Source of the DNA: Nostoc calcicola FACHB-3891
GTDB lineage: Bacteria; Cyanobacteriota; Cyanobacteriia; Cyanobacteriales; Nostocaceae
Assembly (NCBI RefSeq): GCF_014697355.1
Contig: NZ_JACJRQ010000045.1
Span: forward strand, 1-55,749
DNA length: 55,749 nt
Direction: 5' to 3'
Shown: positions 42,752 through 51,670 of the stretch, piece after piece
How the letters are laid out: the number at the start of each line of letters is the position of its first letter
Numbering within the stretch: position 1 is the first letter of the stretch
Translations under genes and position numbers: made by a program
Notes under the pieces: model-generated
Databases searched by the model: none
Told to the model about the DNA's origin: nothing
Seen by the model: the letters and a program-made list of their open reading frames with translations, nothing else

Positions 42752-42820
42752 GGGAGTGGGGAGTGGGGAGATGGGGAGGTGGGGAGGTGGGGAGGGGGGG
42801 AGGTGGGGAGATGGGGAGAA
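42752..42820. repeat. GGGGAGGTG tandem repeat
   Basis: G-rich runs (GGGGAGGTG units, one GGGGGGG) on the plus strand just past the DUF937 stop. G-quadruplex formation is possible. Confidence 0.6.
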
Positions 42821-42826
42821 GTATTA

Positions 42827-43348
42827 TTATCTTATGTAACGACTAGCCATTTGTAGGGCGTCAGCAATATCGACATCACCATCGCCGTCAGCATCTAAGA
42901 AGGAACTTAGTACGGGATTTCCGCCAGCTTGGGGATTTTGAGCATTTGCGCCTGATTGTAAAAAATTCAGTACCAGAGGTACTGCTAAAGGCAGCAATTG
43001 TTGAATCATACCAGGATCTAACCCTGTGCGCTGGGCAGCAATTTCAGCTACTTGCTGTTGTATACCAGGAGAAAATAGCGAATCGACTGCTTGGGGGTTA
43101 GGAGAAGTACCAGCATATTGATTGACTAGAGTTTGTGCAGCTTCATTACCATCTGTGGCTTGCTTGTTTTGTAAAGCCGAACGAACTTGACTACCCACAA
43201 TTGACAAAACTGATTGGATGGTGGATGGATCTGCACCAGTGCGATCGCTCAGTTGATTTACAGTGTTAATGATACTTCCTAGTTGACCTAAGCTGCCCTG
43301 TTGATTGGGATTAGTAACAGCACCGAGTATTTGATCGAAAAGTCCCAT
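42827..43348 (-). CDS. DUF937 protein with a calcium-like loop
   Basis: 173 residues. The DUF937 pattern covers the first 130: MGLFDQILGAV, QLGSIINTVNQLSDRTGADPS, VLSIVGSQVRSAL, then QQLLPLAVPLVLNFL. At the C-terminus is DADGDGDVDIADAL, an EF-hand or dockerin-type calcium loop (D-x-D-x-D-x-x-D). DUF937 function is unknown; members often occur in multi-copy sets of small soluble proteins. Gln- and Asn-rich linkers connect the parts. A single gene with a long leader. Confidence 0.85.
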   Translation of the reverse strand: MGLFDQILGAVTNPNQQGSLGQLGSIINTVNQLSDRTGADPSTIQSVLSIVGSQVRSALQNKQATDGNEAAQTLVNQYAGTSPNPQAVDSLFSPGIQQQVAEIAAQRTGLDPGMIQQLLPLAVPLVLNFLQSGANAQNPQAGGNPVLSSFLDADGDGDVDIADALQMASRYIR

Positions 43349-43572
43349 AAGTTTCTTTTTTCCTTTGTTCTCAAAAAATAGAAACGTACCAGTGCTACGT
43401 CTCTAATGTCAATTATGATCAAAAAATCAACTTTCAAATACTAGTACCGCTCATAAAAATCTAAACAAAGCTACCCAAAGATACTATTTGCTAGACATGT
43501 ATGTTTTTATATTAAGCCCTGGCAAATAGCGGCTACACAGGCAAAGTCAGCCTCCTGGGACTAACAGAAAAT

Positions 43573-43908
43573 TTTGAGCCTCAGAAGGTCAACTTTGAGC
43601 CTCAGAAGGTCAACTTTGAGCCTCAGAAGGTCAACTTTAAGCCTCAGAAGGTCAACTTTGAGCCTCAGAAGGTCAACTTTGAGCCTCAGAAGGTCAACTT
43701 TGAACCTCAGAAGGTCAACTTTGAACCTCAGAAGGTCAACGTTGAGCCTCAGAAGGTCAACTTTGAGCCTCAGAAGGTCAACTTTGAGCCTCAGAAGGTC
43801 AACTTTGAACCTCAGAAGGTCAACTTTGAACCTCAGAAGGTCAACTTTGAGCTTCAGAAGGTTAACTTTGAGCCTCAGAAGGTCAACTTTGAACCTCAGA
43901 AGGTCAAA
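43573..43908. repeat. minisatellite, 16 x 21 bp
   Basis: Sixteen exact-length units of TTTGAGCCTCAGAAGGTCAAC without gaps. Variants are AAG for GAG (unit 4), GAA (units 7, 8, 12, 13, 16), GTT start (unit 9) and GCTTC plus GTTAAC (unit 14). As 21 is divisible by 3, long frames stay open: FEPQKVN and SLRRSTL on the plus strand, VDLLRLK on the minus strand. None has a good start, so I do not call a gene. The last unit joins the PIN gene and forms its stop codon. Confidence 0.95.
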
Positions 43909-44401
43909 AGTCTATTTCCCTGACATCCCGTAATACTGCATCAATGAGGCTAGGTCGGATATAAATTCCATTGCTGCGTAACTGCTCAATGTATGGTCTA
44001 ATCTCGACAATCAAGCCTGCATTTTTCGCCTTGCGTAAAATGCCAAGAGTACCTATCCTGCGAATTCCTAAGCGTTCTGCAACCCGTCGTGCTTGAGCAT
44101 CATCCAAAAGTACCGTACTATCTGGAGTGGACTGAGCCAAGGCAATAGCTTCAGCCTCTCCACGATCGACTAGGATTGATAATGGTTCTAATACAAGGAT
44201 TTCAGGAGCTTGAATTTCTAACCAAGTTAATTGACTGACAGCTTGTGAACCGGGTAAACCTACACCTTGGACTGTTACTTCATCCCATACGGCTGGGGGA
44301 ATTAATATCCGCTGATATAGTTGGGGTAGAAGTTGTAGTTGCGTGATAATTGACAAGGAGATGAGGGGGCTGCTATCGGCAACAATCACAGAGTTAATCA
44401 T
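43904..44401 (-). CDS. PIN-domain toxin
   Basis: 165 residues from ATG 44401 (MINSVIVADSSPLISL), overlapping the antitoxin's TAA by 8 nt; the longer frame from 44431 would overlap more. PIN nuclease features: first Asp in VADSSPL, the acidic GEAEAIALA near residue 90, and VLLDDAQAR near 115. These acids hold the metals for RNA cleavage. The family is the DUF3368 type usually paired with UPF0175. It probably cleaves RNA when the antitoxin is lost. Its stop (TGA at 43906-43904) is made by the end of the minisatellite. Confidence 0.88.
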   Translation of the reverse strand: MINSVIVADSSPLISLSIITQLQLLPQLYQRILIPPAVWDEVTVQGVGLPGSQAVSQLTWLEIQAPEILVLEPLSILVDRGEAEAIALAQSTPDSTVLLDDAQARRVAERLGIRRIGTLGILRKAKNAGLIVEIRPYIEQLRSNGIYIRPSLIDAVLRDVREIDF

Positions 44402-44645
44402 CGCGCAATTCGTCGGCGATTTGGTCATCATCTAGGTTGATAACGGGAATTTGCAACCGTCCTAGTTCATACATGAATTGAGGTTTGTTCATGCTGCAAA
44501 AGGCGGCGGCTTTACCAAGTGATAGTCGGCGTAGTTCAAATAGTTTAACTGCGAGCAAAAATGTGAGTTCTGCTTCCAATGCTTGGGGTGATTTGCCGGA
44601 GGTAATAAGTAAGTCATCCGGATAATGAAGAGATAGGATGTGCAT
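44394..44645 (-). CDS. UPF0175 antitoxin
   Basis: 83 residues. UPF0175 pattern: LHYPDDLLITSGKSPQALEAELTFLLAVKLFE, cited in part, then RRLSLGKAAAFCSMNKPQFMYEL, a helix-turn-helix that should bind the operon promoter. The C-terminal IPVINLDDDQIADELRDD is acidic and would block the toxin. It precedes the PIN toxin with an 8-nt overlap, the typical order. Self-repression of the pair is expected from the family. Confidence 0.88.
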   Translation of the reverse strand: MHILSLHYPDDLLITSGKSPQALEAELTFLLAVKLFELRRLSLGKAAAFCSMNKPQFMYELGRLQIPVINLDDDQIADELRDD

Positions 44646-44813
44646 GGTCGCCTGTTGCTTAGGGAGTTGTAAAATTAATTCTAGTTTGAAAGATGTTGTC
44701 AGGTTGCAGGATGACTTTTAACTTTTGATTTGCTTACTACCCTGGTAAAAAATACTGAAACTATTAAGATCGGAAGCATGTGCCTACTTCATACCCACTA
44801 ATTTTTGCCAGCC

Positions 44814-46367
44814 ATGCCTCTGTCACGCATCGTAACGCTGATTGTTGGTCTAATCGTCATTTTAGGACTAGCTTTATGGCTAATTGATTCGCTATCACGG
44901 CTTTACTGGCAATTGTCTTATTCGCCGTTGCTGGGCAATTTGCTGCTATTGCTGCTGATTGTGCTGATTGGAGCCTTGGTTGCGGCTTTTGTTTATTATG
45001 TGTTAATGCTTCAGAAGGGGGAGTTGCGATCGCGCCGCACTCGTTCTCGTGTAACTCCAGCGCAAATTCCCGCTGGCAAATCAGATGCGGCTTCTACGAC
45101 TTTACAAGCTGTGCGCCAACAGGTAGCCCAAATTCAAGATGAAGTCGCACGCCAAGCTTTATTAAGTCGATCGCGGGAAATTGAAGCCAACTTAGCACGG
45201 GGTGAAATTCAAGTGGTGGTATTTGGTACTGGGAGTGCTGGCAAAACTTCCCTGGTAAATGCCATCATGGGACGCATGGTTGGCCAGGTAGATGCACCGA
45301 TGGGTACAACCCAAGTCGGGGAAACTTATTGTCTGCGGTTGAAGGGATTAGAACGCAAGATTTTAATTACGGATACGCCAGGGATTTTAGAAGCAGGTGT
45401 GGCGGGGACGGAACGCGAACAAATGGCGCGAGAACTAGCAACGGCAGCAGATTTACTGTTGTTTGTGGTGGATAATGATTTACGACGCTCCGAGTATGAG
45501 CCACTACGAGGATTAGCAGAAATTGGGAAGCGATCGCTCCTAGTTCTCAACAAAACTGATTTATATACAGATGAAGATAAAGAAGCCATCCTCGCTAGGT
45601 TGCGTCAGCGGGTGCGGGGATTTATTGCTATTAATGATGTAGTGGCGATCGCTGCGAATCCCCAATCTGCACAACTGGAAACTGGTGAACCCTTCCAGCC
45701 AGAACCAGATATTGTTCCTTTGCTGCGACGCATGGCTGCTGTTTTACGCGCCGAAGGTGAAGATTTGGTGGCAGATAACATTCTTTTACAATCTCTCCGA
45801 TTGGGAGACGAGGCGCGAAAACTCATTGATGGCCAACGCCGCCGCCAAGCTGACAAAATTGTAGAACGCTTTCAATGGATTGGTGCTGGTGTAGTTTCAG
45901 TTACGCCTATACCAGTAGTAGATTTATTAGCAACCGCCGCCGTTAATGCTCAAATGGTCGTAGAAATTGGTCGAGTCTACGGCTGTGAATTGAATATGGA
46001 AAGGGGACGAGAATTAGCCCTTTCTTTAGCAAAAACCATCGCCAGTTTAGGCATTGTCAAAGGAGCAATTCAATTATTATCTACAGCTTTGCAACTCAAT
46101 GTTGCTACCTTTATTATTGGGAGAGCAATTCAAGGTGTCACCGCAGCTTATTTAACACGAATTGCTGGTAAAAGCTTTATTGAATATTTTCGTCATGACC
46201 AAGATTGGGGTGATGGTGGCATGACAGAAGTTGTCCAGCGACAATTTCAAATTAATCGCAGAGATGAATTTATTAAGGCTTTTATTCAAGAAGCGATCGC
46301 CAGAGTAGTGAAGCCATTACAAGATAAATCTGAAGTAGTTGAACAAGATGAATCAGCCGAGAGTTAA
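44814..46367 (+). CDS. membrane-anchored GTPase with DUF697
   Basis: 517 residues from ATG 44814; an upstream TTG at 44805 is unlikely. Two N-terminal membrane helices (about 5-25 and 40-65) precede an Era/TrmE-type G domain: GTGSAGKTSLVNAI (G1), DTPGILEAG (G3) and NKTDLY (G4). Residues 345-460 form DUF697 (GAGVVSVTPIPVVDLLATAAVNAQM), a hydrophobic region also found in YcjF-like proteins. It probably works at the membrane in stress or shape maintenance. The next genes are xisH and xisI on the same strand, 84 bp on, but a functional link is not evident. Confidence 0.9.
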   Translation: MPLSRIVTLIVGLIVILGLALWLIDSLSRLYWQLSYSPLLGNLLLLLLIVLIGALVAAFVYYVLMLQKGELRSRRTRSRVTPAQIPAGKSDAASTTLQAVRQQVAQIQDEVARQALLSRSREIEANLARGEIQVVVFGTGSAGKTSLVNAIMGRMVGQVDAPMGTTQVGETYCLRLKGLERKILITDTPGILEAGVAGTEREQMARELATAADLLLFVVDNDLRRSEYEPLRGLAEIGKRSLLVLNKTDLYTDEDKEAILARLRQRVRGFIAINDVVAIAANPQSAQLETGEPFQPEPDIVPLLRRMAAVLRAEGEDLVADNILLQSLRLGDEARKLIDGQRRRQADKIVERFQWIGAGVVSVTPIPVVDLLATAAVNAQMVVEIGRVYGCELNMERGRELALSLAKTIASLGIVKGAIQLLSTALQLNVATFIIGRAIQGVTAAYLTRIAGKSFIEYFRHDQDWGDGGMTEVVQRQFQINRRDEFIKAFIQEAIARVVKPLQDKSEVVEQDESAES

Positions 46368-46450
46368 ACAATAAGTTTTCTAAATCCTGACCTTTTTGAT
46401 TATGAATTTTGACATATCGCCGCCAATAAATAATCATTTAATTTCCCATA

Positions 46451-46867
46451 ATGCCAGCCAAAGATATCTTTCATAATGCTGTAAAATATGCCCTCGAAAA
46501 GGATGGATGGTTAATTACAGAAGACCCTTTATATTTAGATTATGGTGGGGTTGAAATGTATATTGACCTTGGTGCCGAGAAGCTAATTGCGGCTGAACGA
46601 GATGGCAACAAAATAGCCGTTGAAATTAAAAGTTTTATTAGTAGTTCAACAATTTCGGAATTCCATACCGCACTAGGACAGTTTATTAACTATCGTACTG
46701 CTTTGAGCCAAAAAGAACCAGAACGACAATTATATTTAGCAGTGCCAGCCATAACTTATGAAACATTTTTTAAACTAGAGTTAGTTAAAATAGTCATCCA
46801 ATTGCAAAACATGAAACTGCTGATTTACGACCCGGAACTGGAGGTGATTGAACAGTGGATAAGTTAG
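46451..46867 (+). CDS. xisH: XisH-family protein
   Basis: 138 residues, full family length: MPAKDIFHNAVKYALEKDGW, TEDPLYLDYGGVEMYIDLGAEKLIAAER, then AVEIKSFISSSTISEFH and ALGQFINYRTAL. It keeps a PD-(D/E)XK-like core (D in YIDLG, E-x-K in VEIKSF). XisH was named for its need in fdxN-element excision in Anabaena with XisI, but homologues are numerous and often unlinked to elements. It may be a nuclease toxin or a targeting factor. The end overlaps xisI by 13 nt. Confidence 0.92.
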   Translation: MPAKDIFHNAVKYALEKDGWLITEDPLYLDYGGVEMYIDLGAEKLIAAERDGNKIAVEIKSFISSSTISEFHTALGQFINYRTALSQKEPERQLYLAVPAITYETFFKLELVKIVIQLQNMKLLIYDPELEVIEQWIS

Positions 46868-47190
46868 AAGAATATCGAAATTTAGTCAAAAAACTGATTA
46901 TAGATTATGCCAACAGTGGGACAAGTAAGGGTGATGTGGAAAGACAAGTTATTTTTGATATTGACCATGACCACTACCAGTTAGTTAATGTTGGTTGGGA
47001 CAATCGTCGTCGGGTATATGGATGCGTTTTGCATTTTGACATCAAAGATGGCAAGATTTGGCTTCAGTATAATGGTACAGAAATTGATTTTGCCACAGAG
47101 CTAGTTAAACTGGGAGTGCCAAACCAGGATATTGTCATTGGATTTCATTCAATTTGGATGCGATCGCTTACGGAATATGCTACTGGCTGA
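46855..47190 (+). CDS. xisI: XisI-family protein
   Basis: 111 residues: MDKLEEYRNLVKKLI, then VERQVIFDIDHDHYQLVNVGWDNRRRVYGCVLHFDIKDGKIWLQYNGTEI in part, then LVKLGVPNQDIVIGFHS. This is the complete XisI fold, always found next to XisH. The 13-nt overlap with xisH shows a coupled pair. XisI is required for fdxN-element excision in Anabaena, perhaps as the partner that steers or restrains XisH. No recombinase is adjacent; the only recombinase here is in coxA, 25 kb away. Confidence 0.92.
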   Translation: MDKLEEYRNLVKKLIIDYANSGTSKGDVERQVIFDIDHDHYQLVNVGWDNRRRVYGCVLHFDIKDGKIWLQYNGTEIDFATELVKLGVPNQDIVIGFHSIWMRSLTEYATG

Positions 47191-47468
47191 AATAAATTGC
47201 TCAATTTATAAAATTAAATGATTAGTATCTTTGCCTGTTTCTGGAAGTGTAATTAGCCTTTTCTGGGGCGATCGCGCATCAATTACAAACTAGGCTACAT
47301 TGTTAAACTCAGTTATGAAAATCTGATTGTAAAGGCTAGCGATCGCTAAGACTTACTTATATACGTTTAAATATGTCTTATTTATGATATATTAATCACC
47401 AGCAATTAAAAAAACGCTGATTTCAAAGTCACTCTCTATTTTAAAATCCTCAAATATTTGAACTAATA

Positions 47469-48452
47469 ATGAAAACAAAGCCAAAAGCAAATAAACCAAT
47501 AGCCAGTCTATCTTTAGACTTAGACAATATTTGGTCTTATCTGAAAAATCAAGGCGCTCCGGGTTGGGAGAGTTACCCCTCTTACTTGGATATTGCAGTA
47601 CCGCGTTTTTTAGAAATTCTCCAGCAATGGAATTTGACAATCACAGTATTCATTGTCGGTCAAGATGCAGCCCTAGAAAAGAATCATAAAGCAATACAGG
47701 CGATCGCCAACGCCGGTCACGAAATTGGCAATCACTCATTCAACCACGATCCCTGGCTACATCTGTATTCCGAAAATCAAATTGAAGAAGAAGTAGCGCT
47801 GGCTGAAGAACATATCAAGCGCGTCACTTATCAACATCCTGTAGGCTTCCGGGGGCCTGGATACAGTTTTTCCCCAGCAGTATTGAAAGTCTTAGCGCGA
47901 CGCGGGTACGAATATGATGCTTCAACTTTTCCCACAATTTTGGGGCCAATAGCACGAGCTTATTATTTGATGACCTGTAAACTGAGTAAGGAAGAACGCA
48001 AAAAACGGGAAGCTTTGTTTGGCAGTTTCAAAGACGGTTTGCAGCCTCTAAAACCTTACCAGTGGAATATGGGTAAGGATAAATTGACTGAAATTCCTGT
48101 TACCACTATGCCAATTTTTAAGGTACCAATTCACTTCAGCTACATCATGTATCTGACTAGATTTTCTAGCGATTTGGCATTATTTTACTTGAGAATTGCC
48201 TTGTGGCTATGTAAACTTACACGCACCCAACCTTCTTTGCTACTCCATCCCACAGACTTTTTAAGTCAAGAAGATGTGCCAGAGTTATCATTTTTTCCTG
48301 GGATGAATGTCCCCACCTACAAAAAGTTAGCAGTGGTGAATAAAAGTTTAGAACTTATATCGAGTCAGTTCAATGTTTTGACTGTTGGACAACACGCCAA
48401 GTCCGTGGCTGTTGTTCGTCAACTACCTGTACTAGTACCTCAAAAAAGGTAA
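47469..48452 (+). CDS. polysaccharide deacetylase (NodB family)
   Basis: 327 residues. NodB fold: SLDLDNIWSY (metal Asp), TVFIVGQDAAL, then AGHEIGNHSFNHD (the two metal His), VGFRGPGYSFSPAVLKVLARRGYEYDAS, and a late His in LLLHPTDF. No signal peptide is visible, so it would act in the cytoplasm, or be of the PuuE-like type acting on small amides. It removes acetyl or a related group from a sugar or lipid. A single gene, convergent with the receiver protein gene 13 bp on. Confidence 0.88.
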   Translation: MKTKPKANKPIASLSLDLDNIWSYLKNQGAPGWESYPSYLDIAVPRFLEILQQWNLTITVFIVGQDAALEKNHKAIQAIANAGHEIGNHSFNHDPWLHLYSENQIEEEVALAEEHIKRVTYQHPVGFRGPGYSFSPAVLKVLARRGYEYDASTFPTILGPIARAYYLMTCKLSKEERKKREALFGSFKDGLQPLKPYQWNMGKDKLTEIPVTTMPIFKVPIHFSYIMYLTRFSSDLALFYLRIALWLCKLTRTQPSLLLHPTDFLSQEDVPELSFFPGMNVPTYKKLAVVNKSLELISSQFNVLTVGQHAKSVAVVRQLPVLVPQKR

Positions 48453-48465
48453 AAATACGAATCTA

Positions 48466-48870
48466 TTACCAATTACAAGAAGCAAACAAATTAGCGACAA
48501 TCTCAACTAGTTCTTCTGGAAAGACTGGTTTAGATACATGGGTGTGAAAGCCAGCTTCCAAAGCGCGAATACGACTCTCGGGATCGCCATAGGCAGTTAA
48601 GGCAATAGCTAGGACTTGTCCACCCATATCTGGCTTGAGCGCACGTATTTTTCGGATTAAAGTGTAGCCATCTTCGTCAGGCATACCTATATCAGAAATT
48701 AAGATATCAGGTTGCAATTGCGGTAACACTTCCAGTGCTGCGGCGGCTGATGCAACTGCTACGATGGTGGCTCCATCCGCTTCTAACACTGTAGTCAGAA
48801 AAAAGCGAATATCATCATCATCTTCAACTACGAGAATATTTAAGTTATCGAGAGCCAGAGAAGGTTGCAT
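48466..48870 (-). CDS. single-domain response regulator
   Basis: 134 residues with only a receiver: ILVVEDDDDIRFF (acidic pocket), Asp in PDILISDIGMPDEDGYTLIRK (near residue 62), TAYGDPE and SKPVFPEEL (Lys). No output domain. The sequence around the phospho-site is very close to receiver 2 of the hybrid kinase at 13158-15287 (LISDIGM, DGYTLIRK), so the two are probably recent relatives. It may be a phospho-relay shuttle. Confidence 0.9.
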   Translation of the reverse strand: MQPSLALDNLNILVVEDDDDIRFFLTTVLEADGATIVAVASAAAALEVLPQLQPDILISDIGMPDEDGYTLIRKIRALKPDMGGQVLAIALTAYGDPESRIRALEAGFHTHVSKPVFPEELVEIVANLFASCNW

Positions 48871-48890
48871 AACAAATGACCGAAGAATTA

Positions 48891-48924
48891 GTAATTCGTA
48901 ATTCGTAATTCGTAATTCGTAATT
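48891..48924. repeat. heptamer tandem repeat GTAATTC
   Basis: Nearly five copies of GTAATTC just upstream of the receiver gene start. Short heptamer tandem repeats are typical of heterocyst-forming genomes. Confidence 0.85.
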
Positions 48925-49079
48925 AATTAGAAAATTAGCTATTAATTAATAATTAAATAATTCTGGGTACAGAGCAACTAGCTTCAGTTATGAAAATTTC
49001 AGAGCATCAGATTTATCAGGAATTTCACTGAACCAGTAAGACAGTAAATATAACTAATATATACATAGATCTTATTAGG

Positions 49080-51476
49080 ATGCTGAATATGTCAGATCTA
49101 CCGCTTCAGTGCAAAAATTTGAAAGAACAAGTCGAGTCTATCTTACAACTTTTACAGCAAGAACCAACGCTACGTTCTGAAGATATTACATTTGTACAAA
49201 CTTCTTTAAATAAGGCGATTTCTCCCAAATTTGAGATTGTGTTTGCTGGTGCATTTAGTGCGGGAAAATCAATGCTCATCAATGCACTCTTGGAGAGAGA
49301 ATTACTCTACAGTGCAGAGGGACATGCCACAGGTACAGAATGCAAAATCGAGTATGCAGAGCTAGAGAAAGAATGCGTTGTTTTAACCTTTTTAAGTGAA
49401 GTAGAAATTCGGGAACAAGCAGTTTTTTTGTGTCAGCAACTAGGATTTAAAACAGTAGCTAATATCAACCAAGCTGATGTAATTAACTTGCTACATCAAG
49501 GTTGCGAAGCTATTATTCACCAAGAAGGCGGTGAGAGTAAATCAGAACGTGCAAAACAGGCGAAGGCATTAATCTTGCTGCTAGAAGGATATATGGCAAA
49601 CCGCGATCGCATCTACACTGTTAATAATGCTACATATTCAATGGAGCAATTTAACTTTTCTAACCTCAAGGAAGCTGCTGGATATGCGCGTCGTGGTAGT
49701 AATAGCGCGGTATTGAAACGGATAGAATATTACTGCAACCATCCTTTACTACAAGATGGAAATGTAATCATCGATACGCCGGGTATCGATGCGCCAGTGG
49801 AGAAAGATGCACAGCTAACTTATGCGAAAATTCAACATCCCGATACTTCAGCGGTGGTATGTGTGCTAAAACCTGCTTCAGCTGGTGACATGACAAAAGA
49901 AGAAACAGAACTTTTGGAATTAATGCGAAAGAATGCGGGAGTACGCGATCGCGTTTTCTATGTCTTCAACCGAATTGATGAGACTTGGTACAATACTCAG
50001 CTACGCCAACGATTAGATGATTTAATTAGCGGGCAGTTTCGGGATACAAGTAGAGTTTATAAAACTAGTGGATTACTAGGATTTTATGGCAGTCAGATTA
50101 AACAAACAAGTCCAAAGGATAGATTTGGTTTAGATTCTTTGTTTACGGAAAGCGTCAAAAGTTTGAATGGTAAGGAAGAAACACCACAATTTATCTATGC
50201 ATTTAACAACTATTGTGTAAATTCAGGGAAGCTATCTTCCACCAAATTTCGTGTCTCTGTTAACGGTTATGAAACGCCGAATCAAAATTATGTGCGGATT
50301 TTGGGAGATTGGGGAAATGAACTCACAGAACAGCTAATTGAAGATAGTGGCATTGAGGAATTTCGCACGGCGATTACTCGCTATCTGACTGAAGAAAAAC
50401 GTCCCCAGTTATTTAAGAATCTTGCTGATGACTTGGAAGATATTTGTATTAAATTGAAAAAACATTATCAGAGTGTACAACGCGATTTGGATAGTCAGCC
50501 CCAAGAAATTGAAACGATGAAGGCGCAAGAGTTGCACCGTCTAAATCAGCAACTCCAGCAACTTGGTAAAGACTTTAGCGAGCAAATCGTAGAAGAAGTT
50601 AACCATATAATTAATAATTCTTGTGATGCTTTTGAAGCAGATTTTAAGCAATTGCAATCACGAATGATTCGCCGTCTAGATGAATTGCTAGATACTTTTT
50701 CTGTAGCTTATGCTTATCGACGTGCAACCATCAGCCATCCTCGCAATGCTACCGCACCTTTAATTGCTATTTTAGTAGAAGCATTTTATTACTTAGCAAA
50801 TCAACTAGAAGATATTCTGATCGAATCTTCTCAGCAAGTAACCGCTAATTTTTTCCAAAGGTTAACTGAAAAAATTCGCAAGTCAGAATATTATCGCCAG
50901 TTGTATCGTTTGTTAGATAATGATGGCGGAATTGAACAAGGGATAAAGGCTGTCGAAAAACTAGTTACTCAAGCATTAGTGAGTTCAGCTAGCGTAGAGT
51001 GCGATCGCTTTGTGCGAGAAAGTCCGAGATTTTACGATGAAGGCACTTTTTCCATATATCAATTTCGCCAAACTCTATTACAAACTTCTCAAGGTTACGA
51101 TGCTGAAAGTATCGTAGAAGCAGAACCAGCAATTAGGCAGTTATTGAAGTTAGATTTTGAACCAAAAGTTTCTCAAACTATTCGTAAATCTTTCCGTCAA
51201 ACCATTAATCAAACACTGAAAACTCAGTTGTTACCAATGGCAGATCGACAAGCAGATGATATTTTGCAGCAGTACCCACAGGCGCGTGCTTATTTAGAGA
51301 AAACATTGGAACAAGAAGCTGAAGAAAAAATTGCGAATAATCGGCGATTATTGAGTGTTGTTGAAGAAAATATTGCCGCATATAATTCAGCAGCTTCTAG
51401 TATTAATATTTGTTTACAGGCGATGCAATTATCTGACAATCTTTTGCCTGTAATTGGTAATACCGATCCTACATAG
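49080..51476 (+). CDS. dynamin-like GTPase
   Basis: 798 residues; ATG 49080 or ATG 49089 are both possible starts. G domain: GAFSAGKSMLINALL (G1, near 57), ATGTECKIEY (G2), VIIDTPGIDAP (G3, near 235) and VFNRIDE (G4, an NRID form). A long helical region follows, typical of a dynamin stalk (HRLNQQLQQLGKDFSEQI), with a hydrophobic patch near residue 560-585 (APLIAILVEAFYYLANQL) that could touch the membrane. Bacterial dynamin-like proteins shape or fuse membranes. Unlike many others there is no adjacent second copy. It is preceded by about 200 bp of AT-rich DNA. Confidence 0.88.
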   Translation: MLNMSDLPLQCKNLKEQVESILQLLQQEPTLRSEDITFVQTSLNKAISPKFEIVFAGAFSAGKSMLINALLERELLYSAEGHATGTECKIEYAELEKECVVLTFLSEVEIREQAVFLCQQLGFKTVANINQADVINLLHQGCEAIIHQEGGESKSERAKQAKALILLLEGYMANRDRIYTVNNATYSMEQFNFSNLKEAAGYARRGSNSAVLKRIEYYCNHPLLQDGNVIIDTPGIDAPVEKDAQLTYAKIQHPDTSAVVCVLKPASAGDMTKEETELLELMRKNAGVRDRVFYVFNRIDETWYNTQLRQRLDDLISGQFRDTSRVYKTSGLLGFYGSQIKQTSPKDRFGLDSLFTESVKSLNGKEETPQFIYAFNNYCVNSGKLSSTKFRVSVNGYETPNQNYVRILGDWGNELTEQLIEDSGIEEFRTAITRYLTEEKRPQLFKNLADDLEDICIKLKKHYQSVQRDLDSQPQEIETMKAQELHRLNQQLQQLGKDFSEQIVEEVNHIINNSCDAFEADFKQLQSRMIRRLDELLDTFSVAYAYRRATISHPRNATAPLIAILVEAFYYLANQLEDILIESSQQVTANFFQRLTEKIRKSEYYRQLYRLLDNDGGIEQGIKAVEKLVTQALVSSASVECDRFVRESPRFYDEGTFSIYQFRQTLLQTSQGYDAESIVEAEPAIRQLLKLDFEPKVSQTIRKSFRQTINQTLKTQLLPMADRQADDILQQYPQARAYLEKTLEQEAEEKIANNRRLLSVVEENIAAYNSAASSINICLQAMQLSDNLLPVIGNTDPT

Positions 51477-51670
51477 CAATCCAGTTTAATTTTTGAAGAA
51501 GATTACGAAAAAATACGTAGGGGGAAATATGTATAACAGTTTAAATGTATTTCAATTTCCCCCTACTTTATCTTTGATTTATAAATATTATATTTCCTTA
51601 AATTTATTAATAGAAAGTTGAATTTAAACCTTTTTTAGGGGAGTATTGGATACACAGGTCAAAAGATACT

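Noticed and set aside
43573..43908. Possible CRISPR array
   Set aside because: Units adjoin without spacers and no cas gene is near; it is a minisatellite.
43574..43933. Arginine/serine-rich heptapeptide protein on the plus strand
   Set aside because: The frame is open only because the unit is 21 bp; there is no ATG or ribosome-binding site, and other frames are equally open.
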